Shown piece by piece: positions 47,483-58,435 of a stretch of 64,000 nucleotides of DNA. The position numbers were made by a program, and so were the translations under genes. A model generated the notes under the pieces. It saw only the letters and a list, made by a program, of their open reading frames with translations. It had not been told where the DNA came from and did no database searches. Source of the stretch: Platynereis dumerilii (Eukaryota; Annelida; Polychaeta; Phyllodocida; Nereididae); contig JAPTHN010000004.1 of assembly GCA_026936325.1 (NCBI GenBank), forward strand, positions 34,029,776-34,093,775. Direction: 5' to 3'. Within the stretch, counting starts at the first letter, position 1, and every line of letters starts with the position of its first letter.

Positions 47483-47844
47483 GACGGGACAGAGCCACCA
47501 GCTCACCGAGCGAAGCGAGGTGTCTCGTCCCTTATAGCTATCAGGCGAGTGGAGTGCTCCAGATGGTTCAATCAATAAAAGTGATTCAGACATCCCATAA
47601 TATGATCCAGGCACTTGCTTCTCTTCACGCGTGACTACAACGTGACTACCTTCTTCTTCTTCTTCTGTATGATATTCCCCCCAAAAAAAAAATGTCCGAA
47701 AAAAAAAATTTTCCGAAAAAAAAAAAAAAATTCTGAAAAAAAAAAAATTCCGAAAAATTTTTTTTTTCCGAAAACAGAAAATTTTCCGAAAAAAATAATG
47801 CTTGGATATTGTCAACCAATCGATTAGTTACAAGTCCCGTCTTC
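47483..47844. mobile_element. Possible short inverted-repeat element enclosing a (TTCCGAAAA)n run
   Basis: 'agacgggac' at 47483 and its complement 'gtcccgtct' at 47836 bound the segment. Inside, 47640-47800 is low complexity: poly-A and poly-T blocks punctuated by 'ttccgaaaa', which explains the Lys- and Phe-rich frames there. The terminal match is only 9 bp, so the call is tentative. Confidence 0.4.
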
Positions 47845-48165
47845 TATGCTGCGGCATTATCATATTAGAGAGGTACGTGAGAGCAATTTGTCGGTGATGG
47901 CGGCAAATTGCAAATTTCAATTACTTGCAATCCTTCCCACACAAGCCACAAACTAGGTATTGAAGAATCATGGTAGTCGGTCATCTCAAAAGTTTTTTGG
48001 GTCCGGAATTGTGATTTTCATCATGTGAACTACATGCTCTCTGCCATTATTCTAGTGTGCATGACCCCGATGTGTATGGCACACAATTCTTGATTTATCA
48101 AAAATAAGACCGATTCAGGCATAGCAGTACAAACAAAGTAATCCATCAACAGCATTTGCCTTGTC

Positions 48166-48422
48166 CAAGGGTGCCGGAACAGGAAGGGGGGGTAATTGCC
48201 CCTGCTGCCCCTGGCCAGGAAGGGCAAGGGGGGCAAGGTTGCCCTTTTCATCTGAAGTAAAAAAACATTATTAAGCCTTAATTTACAGTGAATTTAGGCA
48301 AAAATCTATAAGTATATATTCAAAATTTTCATTGGTGCTCAATGAACTTTTGTCTCGGAAATTAGATTTGCCCTTTCTTGACAGACTGCCCCTGCTGCCC
48401 GCGTTTCCTTCCGGCACCCCTG
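48166..48422. mobile_element. hAT-type MITE, 257 bp, perfect 8-bp target duplication
   Basis: Ends CAAGGGTGCCGGAA and, complemented, CAGGGGTGCCGGAA. GCCTTGTC is duplicated at 48158-48165 and 48423-48430. GC-rich subterminal parts carry 'cccctgctgccc' at both ends. Non-coding. Confidence 0.9.
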
Positions 48423-48606
48423 GCCTTGTCTAGACCAGCTGCTTACTGCTCTCTCCTGGCTTTCCAGATTATATTATTGCATAAAAATCTTCCAAGGTCC
48501 CTTCTTAGTCTTAAATATTCTGAAAAGTTCTTTGTGGGACCAAGATGCTAATTCTGAATCCTAAAAAAAAAAACTTTGTGAGATGGTTTGAAAATCCTGC
48601 TTGCAA

Positions 48607-51012
48607 TCAAGAATGGACCTGATATAAAGAAATCTAATTTTCAACTTGCATCTCTGGTAATCGAATTGACATACATAACAAGTTTTTTTCCTTTTTCAAT
48701 GTTAATTAAATTACATTATATGTGTTAATGGAATTCCCCAATTTGCATGCAGTTATATGCCGGCTAATGGAATTTAGTCAAGTTGGCTTGAATTGCTTTC
48801 ATTGGCCACACTGTAGATAAATCATAAATTTTGATCATGCTGTTTGTAGGGAAATCTTAAAAATGATCAGTTCAAAATAAGAACAGCCGGTGCTGAAAGT
48901 AGTACTGAATGGGGACTTGTGGTTTTGTGTAGAATCAGGACATTTTTTTAAAAATAAATGATTACTGCCGCCGTTACCATGAAATAAATAATTACTCACA
49001 GAGGAAAACTCCCAACCCCCTCCCTGATTAATAGTGATTATTAAATGGTCGCCTCCATAGCTCAAATCATTGTATTTAAAATGTATATTTATATATATAA
49101 TTTACAGAGAATGTGTGAATATGGGATGACTCAGTGTAGAGAATGATTTGCTCAAATCACTTGATGTCTTACATTGTCACAGCTAATTCAGTCTCTTGCT
49201 CCATAATAGCTCAAATCCCAGGAAATTGAGTTAATTGACCCAAATCACACTGCTTTATAATTGGCAAAATAAGAAAAAAGACAAATCTCACAATCTTGAA
49301 TGAATTTATTGTAACCACTGCTTTAAATACATGGTCGAACACTGTGGTCCCTGCTTATTAGACCACTCCTTTTGCGGTCATGAAGCGGTCTCTCGTGGGG
49401 GTGCAACAGGCACTAAAAATACAAAGGTGGTCACATGAGGCAAGTCAGTCTTACAACAGACAGCTTAAATTGTATAATCAATCAATGTGCCAGTTGATCT
49501 GAGTGACTGTTATGCAAAATTCGAATTTTTAAATTAATGGATACCGAGGAAACCCAATCTTCCTGTTAATAATCAAAATTTAATACTGTGTAATTAAGTT
49601 AGCACATGTGGCCATTTAAACCCCTCATCACTATAAAGTCAATTGTTTTGTGTTAAAAATTCCATAAAATGTAATGGAACCAATATTTAAGAAAATAATT
49701 GATAAAATTACATGTAATATGATACAAATGACATAATGAATTATATAATTTGATATATATGGGGCATGATAATTGATCAATTTTGACAGGCTCACAAAAG
49801 TCATCATCACAGGTAATTACAACATTAGGAAATCCACGAAAGTGTGTCAGTGATTTTTTGAGGCATGTGTCGTTCAACAAAATGTAATAAATTTGAAAAA
49901 GACACTTGACAGATAAAATTACAGACAGATGGGAAGGTAGATGATCAGGCAAGAGCATTTCACTAGAGGTGCTTTATTTTATGTCCCCGCATGTATGAAT
50001 TTCTAGCACTCTGCTGGTCTGTTCTTCGTGGTTCTGCTGGGCAAAGACCTGACTGACAACGGCTCTAGTACCCTATAGTGCTTCCCGAATTTTAGTGAAC
50101 AGGAGGTATTTTTCCATTGCCACAATGCCAAACATCCTCCACCAAACTGTTTGTAGGAGTATAAATTCCAACCAATGATCTCGAGGAAATCATTTTGGAT
50201 CATAAAGGCTGATATATGAGCCATGTGGGATAAAAATAGCTGCCAATTTTCTCTGCATGCTGTAGTTGGAGTATAAGGTATGGGTCGAACTCTTTGATAA
50301 GTAAGTGAAGCACAAGCCCAATGTTATTTCAATGTGAAGGGTGGTTCACTTACTTATCAAATACTTTTTTGTCAGTCTGCAGCCTCAATCCGTTCTGCTG
50401 CCTCTGCAGCAGATTGCTGTGTGTCAGTTAAAATAGGGTAAAACCAAAATATTTCCCTAAATCCCATGTCCTCAGAAAGATTCTCACTCTTCCACACCCT
50501 TCAGTTCTATCCCTTGCCCTTCCATGAAAATTAATCATAACAATTAGGAACAGGTTTATGGAAAGGATTATAATTTGGGTATATCGTATGATTTTTCATA
50601 AAATATCTGTAACTTATCCATGCGCATGTCTATTTTCTTTGACATTATATGCCATAACTAGCATCATTCTTCAATCATAAAACCTACTCTTGTTGCCAGT
50701 GATTGTGTGAGCAGCACTAGGTAAATAGGTCACATCATCGAAATTTGGTCTTAGAAGAAGGTGTCTTATGATGCAGGAACTACTGTAGATATCTATATTC
50801 TGAATTTGATGCTTGACTTCCACAGCAAACACTCACCTTCGGTGATGTGGCATGTGAATTAGACCAGGGAGGAAATAGTAGCTGGGTATTTAGGACCGTG
50901 AGGAAATGTGTTACATGCAAATTAGGCTTCCCTATAGCAATGTCATTATCTATTCCATTTCGGTTGGTGTCTACACAAAGCATCAGCGCCTCTAACTGAC
51001 ATTAGACATCAC
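48607..51012 (+). repeat. Segmental duplication, copy 1 (2.4 kb)
   Basis: Matches 53430-55540 in the same orientation, 4.8 kb apart. Landmarks: 'caacttgcatctctggtaat', 'tttgcatgcagttatatgcc', 'attggccacactgtagataa', 'tcacaatcttgaatgaattt' and 'caggctcacaaaagtcatca'. Copy 1 has about 310 bp (48900-49200) that copy 2 lacks. It is followed by about 700 bp (51013-51710) with no recognised feature. Confidence 0.9.
50075..50365 (+). repeat. Partial copy of MITE R, with empty Harbinger sites
   Basis: It contains 'ggtatttttccattgc', 'ggatcataaaggctgatata', 'gctgccaattttct' and the core hairpin 'gataagtaagtgaa' / 'ttcacttacttatc' (50296-50362). Both Harbinger target positions are unoccupied here. Confidence 0.75.
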
Positions 51013-51710
51013 CGAGATACTTATACCATTGGAAAAGCTGGTATCAAACTGTCATCATGCATGTTAGCGCCTTGTTAAGGATTAACACTGTCAGCAACAG
51101 CAAATAAACAATCAGATTATTGTTTATTTTGCAAAAATTATGAGTTAAAAGGTGTAATAGAAGAGTATGATGTCTAAGTCAGTAACACAGCTCCTTGTCG
51201 GGTTATAAGTTGCATTTTTGTCAGCTAGATCCCTCCCTCTGGTCAGGATGCAGGTTTTAAAAGTCACAACTTACAATATACAGTTTAAAAAAAGTACAAT
51301 TATGCGGTTTAAGTCATCATAAAGGTACCGCATTTTCGGTTGAGATCTAATCATTTTAAAAATGAAAAAGATGCATGTTGGAACCCTCAACATTGATGTT
51401 AAAGTTATACTTAAATTTTAGCTGTTTTAAATCTTAATTTGGTATGTCATTGCAGTAGCCATTTTCGCCTTTGTTGTCTTGGTTAATCAAATGATTAGAG
51501 GAAATGGTAGTTTGCAGACTAATAGAGATTCATTCAATGCTAATGTAATGAATACCTACCTTTTGTGTGTGTGTGTGCAGTAAATCGAACACACAGGAAG
51601 GAGTGATGTAGCTGCAGTACGCAGGGGATTTTTCTAATTTTATTTAAATGTAATTACGCCATAGCTGTCCAGAACTTCCTGAAGTCTATGGCCATTTTGC
51701 CAGTGCAGTC

Positions 51711-52009
51711 CTAAGTTAGGTAAGCCTGAGCCTGTATTGTGGTTCTATGTGAATTAGGTCTACCTAAGCTGCTGAAGCAGTGGCTTTTTTTCCCCTCGAT
51801 CCGGTTGGTGGACAATAGTTTTTGTTTGGGTACTGACTTTATATAATGGAAAGCGGAACCAGTTGACAAGTAGACATTGTTATTTGCCTGGCCCGCAGAG
51901 TATTTTTTAAGAATTCTATGGGTGCAGCACGTTCGGTCGCTTGCTTGATATGCTAAGGCCTCACATACTTGATTCTTAACTTTGCAGACCCACTGACACA
52001 ATAGATTTT
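51711..52009 (-). CDS. Possible PAN/Apple-domain exon (orphan or partial gene)
   Basis: A minus-strand frame opens right after a strong splice acceptor: a T/C-rich run ending 'ttttttttccatcggcag'. It encodes about 61 residues with the spacing of a PAN/Apple fold: 'LLCQWVCKVKNQVCEALAYQ', then 'ASDRTCCTHRI', and a closing 'NNNVYLSTGSAFHYIKS'. PAN domains use conserved Cys pairs and end in an aromatic strand, and mediate protein or sugar binding outside the cell. No donor is certain; 'TTAG|GTAGAC' (+ about 51765) is possible and the frame runs on to a stop at 51711. No neighbouring exons were found. It is either a real exon of a gene extending beyond recognition or a stray copy. Confidence 0.4.
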
Positions 52010-53429
52010 CTGCCGATGGAAAAAAAATAGAAAAAAGACATTTTTTATTTTACATTATGATTTTTTTTTTCACCTTTTTTTCTGTCCTGCCGACGACCCT
52101 AGAAAAGTGCCTTGAGAAGATCCAAGAAGCTAAAGATCAATTATGTGTGGCCTAATTATGGCAGGAGCAGGACCCGTCAATGAGGCAAAGTATGGTTGAA
52201 ACTGCCATTTGTTGTGGACCAGTAGGTGACTCATTTTGATAGCATTGTCAGTATGGAATCACACCTCACAAATGCTTATTAATCATAAAGAATAACATGG
52301 CATGGATAGGGATATGACACTCTCATAATGAGCATGTCAGTGTAATTCATTATGCACTTGTCATTCGCTGACTGTAAATAATGCTGAGCTAAACACAGCT
52401 CATAGCTCAATGGTGATGTCTAAAAATGTAACAGGTTAGCCCCTGGAGGCCAAATTCCATTTGTAGTAAACCCTAAACTTAATTGACCATTTCTCTTACA
52501 TGAACCTAATTGGATAAAATTGATGAATAGGCAAACATGACTGCTTCCATGTGGGTCAGGCAAGAGATACTCGACAATGGATGGATGATTGATTGGAGCT
52601 TTTCGTCATTTTTTATGTACTTGGTAAGCTAATTAGGACAAGGCGAGGACACAGCAATGAGGCACAGGACAATTCAAACAGCCGTTCAAAAAAGGTCCAG
52701 GTGACCCGGCATCCACTGGATCTGAATCTATTTGAGAATCAGTACAAACTTCACAGAGAATTTCTGCCGAACCTTGTGTTTCTTGATGTTGTCCAGCATT
52801 GCATGCAAAACCAGGAGCCAATTTGTTTGGTTTTATCTAATTTTAATGATGTTCTGAGACAATGTGCAAAAAATCATGAAAAAGTAATCATTTATTACCG
52901 AGATAGAAGCTTGGGACACTTTTTTCACAGATTTGACTTTTTTTTCACTCTGTGACGGACTGGATCGTTGTGTCTAAAAATGCCTCTGAATCACAGTAGG
53001 GGTAACATCTGCCATATATTTTGATTAATTTCATATCCAGGGATGTATGAGAAGCCTCTCTGACAGTTAAATCATTAATTGGAAAAATATTTAAAAATTG
53101 ACTATTCTCCCTAATCATAGTCTTTTGTGGATATTTGTGGAAATCATTTTGTGAGTGACTAAATATCCTTTGTGCACTCACAGCCACCCTACTGTTTATA
53201 GCCTGTTTACAGTGTCATGACAGAAAATCTTTTTAAAATTGCCAAAAAACAAATCAGATTTAGTCTTGGAAAATGTTTCTTTTAGCTTAAAATTCAACTA
53301 AGGGATATTGTTTTTCTTTTGCATTTCCTAACTGAAAATTAAATTAATTCACTCACATTTGTGAATGGAATGTAGAATTCTGAGAATTGTAGTTTCAACA
53401 TCTTAATTGACCATTTGAATATGCCATGT
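52010..53429. other. No recognised gene
   Basis: The 120-residue plus-strand frame at 52593-52955 has a non-repetitive composition but no motif I can assign and no good splice context. Confidence 0.35.
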
Positions 53430-55540
53430 CAAGAATGGAGAGGATATAAAAAAAACTTTTTCAACTTGCATCTCTGGTAATCCGATTGATTACATAACAA
53501 TGTTTCTCTTTTTCAATGTTAATTAAATTACATTATATGTGTTAACAGAGTACCCAGATTTGCATGCAGTTATATGCCAGCTAATGGAATCTAGTCAAGT
53601 TGGTTTGAATTGCTTCGATTGGCCACACTGTAGATAAATCATCAATTTTGATCATGCTGTTTGTAGGTAAATCTTAAGAATGATCAATTCAAAATAAGAA
53701 TGGCAGGAACTGAAAGTAGAAGGAGAGATAGCTCAAATCACAGGAAATTGACCAAAATCACACTGCTTTATAATTGGCAAAATGGGAAAAAAAGACAAAT
53801 CTCACAATCTTGAATGAATTTATTGTAACCACTGCTTTAAATGTGTGGTCTAACACTGTAGTCCCTGCTTATAAGACCACTCCTTCTGCGGTCATGAAGT
53901 GGTCTCTTGTGGGGGAGCAGTCCCTGTGGGGGTGCAAGAAGCACTAAAAATACAAAGGTGGTCACATGAGGCAAGTCGGTCTTACAACAGGGGTCATACA
54001 TGTGCAACCACTCAATGTGCAGGTTGACCTGAGTGACTGTTATGCAAAATTCGAATTTTTAAATTAATGGATACCGAGGAAACCGTATCTTCCTGTTAAT
54101 AATCAAAATTTAATACTGTGTAATTAAGTTTGCACATGTGGCCATTTAAACCCCTCATCACTATAAAGTCAATTGTTTTGTGTAAAAAATTCCATAAAAT
54201 GTAATGGAACCAATATTTAAGGAAATAATTGATAAAATTACATGTAATATGATACAAATTACATAATAAATTCTATAATTTGATATATATGGGGCATGAT
54301 AATTGATCAATTTTGACAGGCTCACAAAAGTCATCATCACAGGTAATTACAACATTAGGAAATCCACCGAAAGTGTGTCAGTGATTTTTCGAGGCATGTG
54401 TCGTTCAACAAAATGTAATAAATTTGAAAAAGACACTTGACAGATAAAATTACTGACAGATGGGAAGTTAGAAGATCAGGCAACAGTATTTCACTAGAGG
54501 TGCTTTATTTCTGGTCCCCGAATGTATGAATATCTAGCAGTCTCCTGGTCTTTTCTTCTTGGTTCTGCCAGGCACAAACCTGATGGCGACGGCTCTAGTA
54601 CCCTACAGTGCCACCCATAAGTTAGAGAAACGGGTGATATTTTTCCATTGCCGCAATTCCACCAAAATGATTGTAGGAGCATAAATTCTCATCAGATGAG
54701 AGGAAAACATTTTGGATCATAAAGGCTGATATATATGAGCCATGTGGGATAAAAAAGGCTGCCAATTTTCTCTGCATGCTGCAGTTGGAGTTAGGTATGG
54801 GTCAAAGTCTTTGATAAGTAAGTGAAACACAAGCCCAATGTTATTTCAATGGGAGGGGTGGTTCACTTATCATATTTTTCAGCTGCGGCCTCACTTCGTT
54901 CCGCTGCCTCTGCAGCAGATTGTTGTGTGTCAGTTAAAATAAAGTAAAACCAAAAGATTTTCCTGAACCCCATGGCCTCAGAAAGATTCTTACTCTTCCG
55001 CACTACACCCTTCAGTTCTTTCCCTCACCCTTCCATGCTGGGTACACCTAGGCCTATTTTAGAAAATTAATTACAACAATTAGGAATAGGTTTATTGAAA
55101 GGATTATAATTTGGGTTGACCCTGTTGTTTTTCATAAAATATCGGTGCATTATATGCCATAACTAGCATCATTCAGATCATTCTCCAATCATAAAACCCC
55201 AATTGTTGCCTGTAATTGTGTGAGCAGCACTAAGGAATTAAGAGGTCACATTGTCAAAATTTGGTCTTATAACAAGGTGTCTTATGATGCAGGAACCTTT
55301 GTCGATGTCTATATTCTGAATTTGATATTTAATTTCCACGGGAGTTGAGGAGTAACTCACCTTTGGTGATGTGGCAGGTGAATTAGACCAGACATGAAAT
55401 AGTAGCTGGGTAATTACGCCCGTGAGGAAATGTGTTACATGTAAATTAGTCTTCCCTATAGCAATGTCATTATTTATTCCATTTCGGTCGGTGTCTGCAC
55501 AGTGCATCAATGCATCTAAATGGCATTAGACCTCACCATG
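53430..55540 (+). repeat. Segmental duplication, copy 2 (2.1 kb)
   Basis: Copy of 48607-51012 (landmarks there). Nearly identical over 54040-54480, more diverged elsewhere. Confidence 0.9.
54600..54875 (+). repeat. Partial copy of MITE R, with empty Harbinger sites
   Basis: The uninterrupted target reads 'gagTTAggtatgggtc' then 'aaagtctttgataagTAAg' (54788-54822), matching the flanks of both Harbinger copies at 43.6-45.3 kb. Confidence 0.8.
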
Positions 55541-56926
55541 CATAGTACATTTACCGTCAAAAAGCAAGGATCTAACTGACATAGGATAGGATATATTAAA
55601 TTTATTTTTGCAACAAATGTACACACAGCATATAAACATATTGGCGTGCAATGATATGTTTTACAATTTGATAATGATTTCTAGGAATGTTGCATTGGAG
55701 GCCACCCGAGCAGATGCATATACTGCTATAACCAATAGGTGGGTGGACCCCCTCCCCCTTAGTAACCCATGAAAGTATCATAAATCAAAATCAAAAAATC
55801 AAATTAAAATTACTAATATCAAATAAGATTACATTTCGACACATGACACATATCATTGGAACATATTTACACAAACATTATCACACACAAGCATATATTT
55901 TAAAAACAATATATGCAATCAAAGCAAGTATTTGGCATGCAATGATATGCCTTGTCTGGTGCACAGTAGCACTACAGGGTCAGCATAACAAAGTCCGCCA
56001 ATTTATGATAATTAAAGACAATTATAGTAATTATAAGACATGAAATTTGCAAAATAAGTATCACAACAGTTGAGGAGGGTCTGGACCGACCGCTACCTAC
56101 TTCTAGTTGTGACATCGACATAATTATAATAATGTAAGTAAGAATTATAAGAATCTGATATGAAATGAGGAAATAATTATCACAACAGTTGAGGAGGATC
56201 TGGACCGACCACTACCTACTTCTAGTATATATGAATATGATTATATAATTACACGCTACACTTTAAAGCAAAAAGCAAAAGCGCCCTACACTATCCCTCG
56301 TTTGGTTCAAAGTTGAACAGCAGAGTTGGAATATCCAGGACAACCCAGGCTTTCAATTAAGATTTAAAGCTTAAATACAATATATATGTACAAATGAAAA
56401 CTATCAACTGGCTTATTGCTAATAATTTTCTATTTTCATCTGTGTAATTCTTTTACTAAATGATTTTATGGTTAATTTGTCTTTAATTCGTTGGGGCATA
56501 TGTTACCATAGATGTGGTGCTCTAGCTCAGAAACTTTTATTGTAAATTTCTAAACTATGATGGGGTATTCTAGGCAGGGCCGTGCAGAGCCTGCAGTAGG
56601 CCCAGGCCAAATGGAAAAAGTAGGCCCCCCTTCGGCGGCTTTAGGTTAACAAATTATGACCTTGTTAAATATATTTTCTGGAGGCTTAAAAACCAACCCA
56701 GTGCCATTACATGGTGTGATTTGAGACTTTTCCTATCTTGCCCATGATGGCATTTGTTGACATTTTTGATACAAACAGTGACACAATGGGCAGTGAAGTC
56801 ACAAAAACGCACTTCAATGCCACTCCTGGACTAGTTTCTGAAAACTTGGCGCCAGTGACTACCCCCAAGCCCATGGATTGGTTTTATACAGACTGTCAGA
56901 CCAGTACTATATTTCAGTTTGCATGC
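55541..56926. other. AT-rich stretch with a short tandem duplication and one transposon tip
   Basis: No gene. 'cagggccgtgcagagcctgc' at 56576 looks like a DNA-transposon terminus; no matching end was identified, though 'gtaggccccc' recurs near 62402. Confidence 0.4.
56058..56231 (+). repeat. Two 55-bp direct repeats, 118-bp period
   Basis: 'tatcacaacagttgaggagg' then 'RtctggaccgaccRctacc' and 'tacttctagt' occur at 56058 and 56176 with two differences. Confidence 0.85.
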
Positions 56927-56928
56927 TA

Positions 56929-58404
56929 CAGTTGCTCCCGAAAGTAAGTACACCCCATGCTATTTTTAAAACTTTTGTCTCCTAAAGGTACAAATTGTTA
57001 TGTATTCACACACTAACAATAAAATAGTGTCAACTAAACACATGTGCATACAATTATATTACTAGTTCACAAATTCAGTCTCCCATTAAATTAATACAGT
57101 TCAGTATTTAAAAAATTGTCATTGCAAAAGTAAGTACATGTACACCCTTCTAATTTCAGGCAGTCAATACCTAGTGTTTCCGAATTGGGTGGCCAAAATA
57201 GCTTGTAGTTGCTTCCTTTACCCATGAATAAGGCTCAAACATCTTTGCACTGGAAGTAGCAGCCATGCCTCCATGTAAGACTGTGTCAACACTGAATGTC
57301 TGGGAGATTCCCTCCATTGGGCCCCTTTTTGGGGTCAAATCACAACATCTCGATGGGATTCACAACTGGGATTTGGCTAGATCATTCCAAAAGCTTGTAT
57401 ATATTTTAATTTATTTAGTATTTTGTTGACAGACATGTTTTTTTTGTGAATCAAGCTGTGTTTCCATTACAGCAAATGTGTCAGTTGACCATCTGACCTT
57501 AGAATTCAATTTTTGGATCATCTGTCCAAAGAATATCAGCCAAAAAGTCTTCTGGTTTATAAAAATGCTTCTTTGCAAAGATTAGACCTGCTTCCTTGCG
57601 TTTTTTCATCAGCATGGGCTTGTTTCTCGGCGTTCTGGCCGTGAGGCCGTCTAGATTCAAATGCCTCCACATAGTTAACGTGTAGACATGTATTCCAGAT
57701 GATGTCAGTTGCTCTTGTAGTTCTGTGGATGTAACCTTATGGTATTTTGCAGCTTCCTGTACTAATTTCTTGGATGTTCTGCAAGACATCATTGTTGCCA
57801 GTTGTTAATATTCCCATCCTGCTTGATAAGTTTGTGTATTTTTGCTCCTTTCATTTGAATAAAACTTCCTGACAGTTGATGTGTGAACCCCAAGTTTTAC
57901 AGAAATATTCTTGTATATCCAAATTCATCATTGTAGGCGTAAATAAGTGTTTCTTAGCCTTTTGGACAGTTCTCAAGTTCTTGTCATGGCGACTGACCCA
58001 CCACTCACACCATAATGACTCAATTAAGCAAATTTAAGGATAATCAATTGTAAGTACTGCTAAGCAAGATGCAAATTGAAACAAAGGTGCCAAAATCAAC
58101 CAGGCGGAACAACAAACATTTTAGGGCTGCAAGGCAAAAGCAGATTGACCAAAACAGAGGGTATACAGCAATAAAAAGGCTAACTATTGTGGGGGTGTAC
58201 TTACTTTTGCTATGGGTTATTTTTTCATTTGAGGTCAAAGGTCAAAATGACCTTGATATTTCAAGAAATCCAAATTACATATTATGTAAGACTTTAAAGA
58301 AAAACACTTTATTGCAAAAATGAGATAATAATCATGACCTGATATTAATTAAAAAGCCAAATGCGATAATCCTGCAGGGGTGTACTTACTTTCGAGAGCA
58401 ACTG
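56929..58404 (-). mobile_element. Tc1/mariner transposon with IR/DR ends, dead
   Basis: TA|CAGTTGCTCCCGAAAGTAAG at the left and the complement of CAGTTGCTCTCGAAAGTAAG at the right give 27-bp ends flanked by TA (56927-56928, 58405-58406). A second copy of the core 'AAAGTAAGTACA' lies about 190 bp inside each end (57126-57138 and 58196-58208). This is the IR/DR arrangement known from Sleeping Beauty-type Tc1 elements, where four binding sites are needed. The transposase relic is on the minus strand. Confidence 0.9.
57344..57930 (-). pseudogene. Tc1-type transposase relic
   Basis: Minus-strand pieces in order: 'SVKLGVHTSTVRKFYS' (helix-turn-helix), a stop, then the 97-residue frame 57499-57792. 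That frame has 'SCRTSKKLVQEA', 'TSTELQEQL', 'TARTPRNKPMLMKKRK' and the first catalytic Asp region 'DILWTDDPKIEF'. A large deletion removes the middle of the DDE domain with the second Asp. 'NPIEM' (+ about 57346-57360), holding the third acidic residue, follows only about 140 bp later, with a stop just after it. Full Tc1 transposases have about 340 residues; less than half is left here. Confidence 0.85.
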
Positions 58405-58435
58405 TAGATGAGACGCACTGTAGGTGACAACTAAC

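Noticed and set aside
52593-52955. Host coding exon of 120 residues
   Set aside because: No recognisable motif, no good splice signals, and the end runs into T-rich low complexity.
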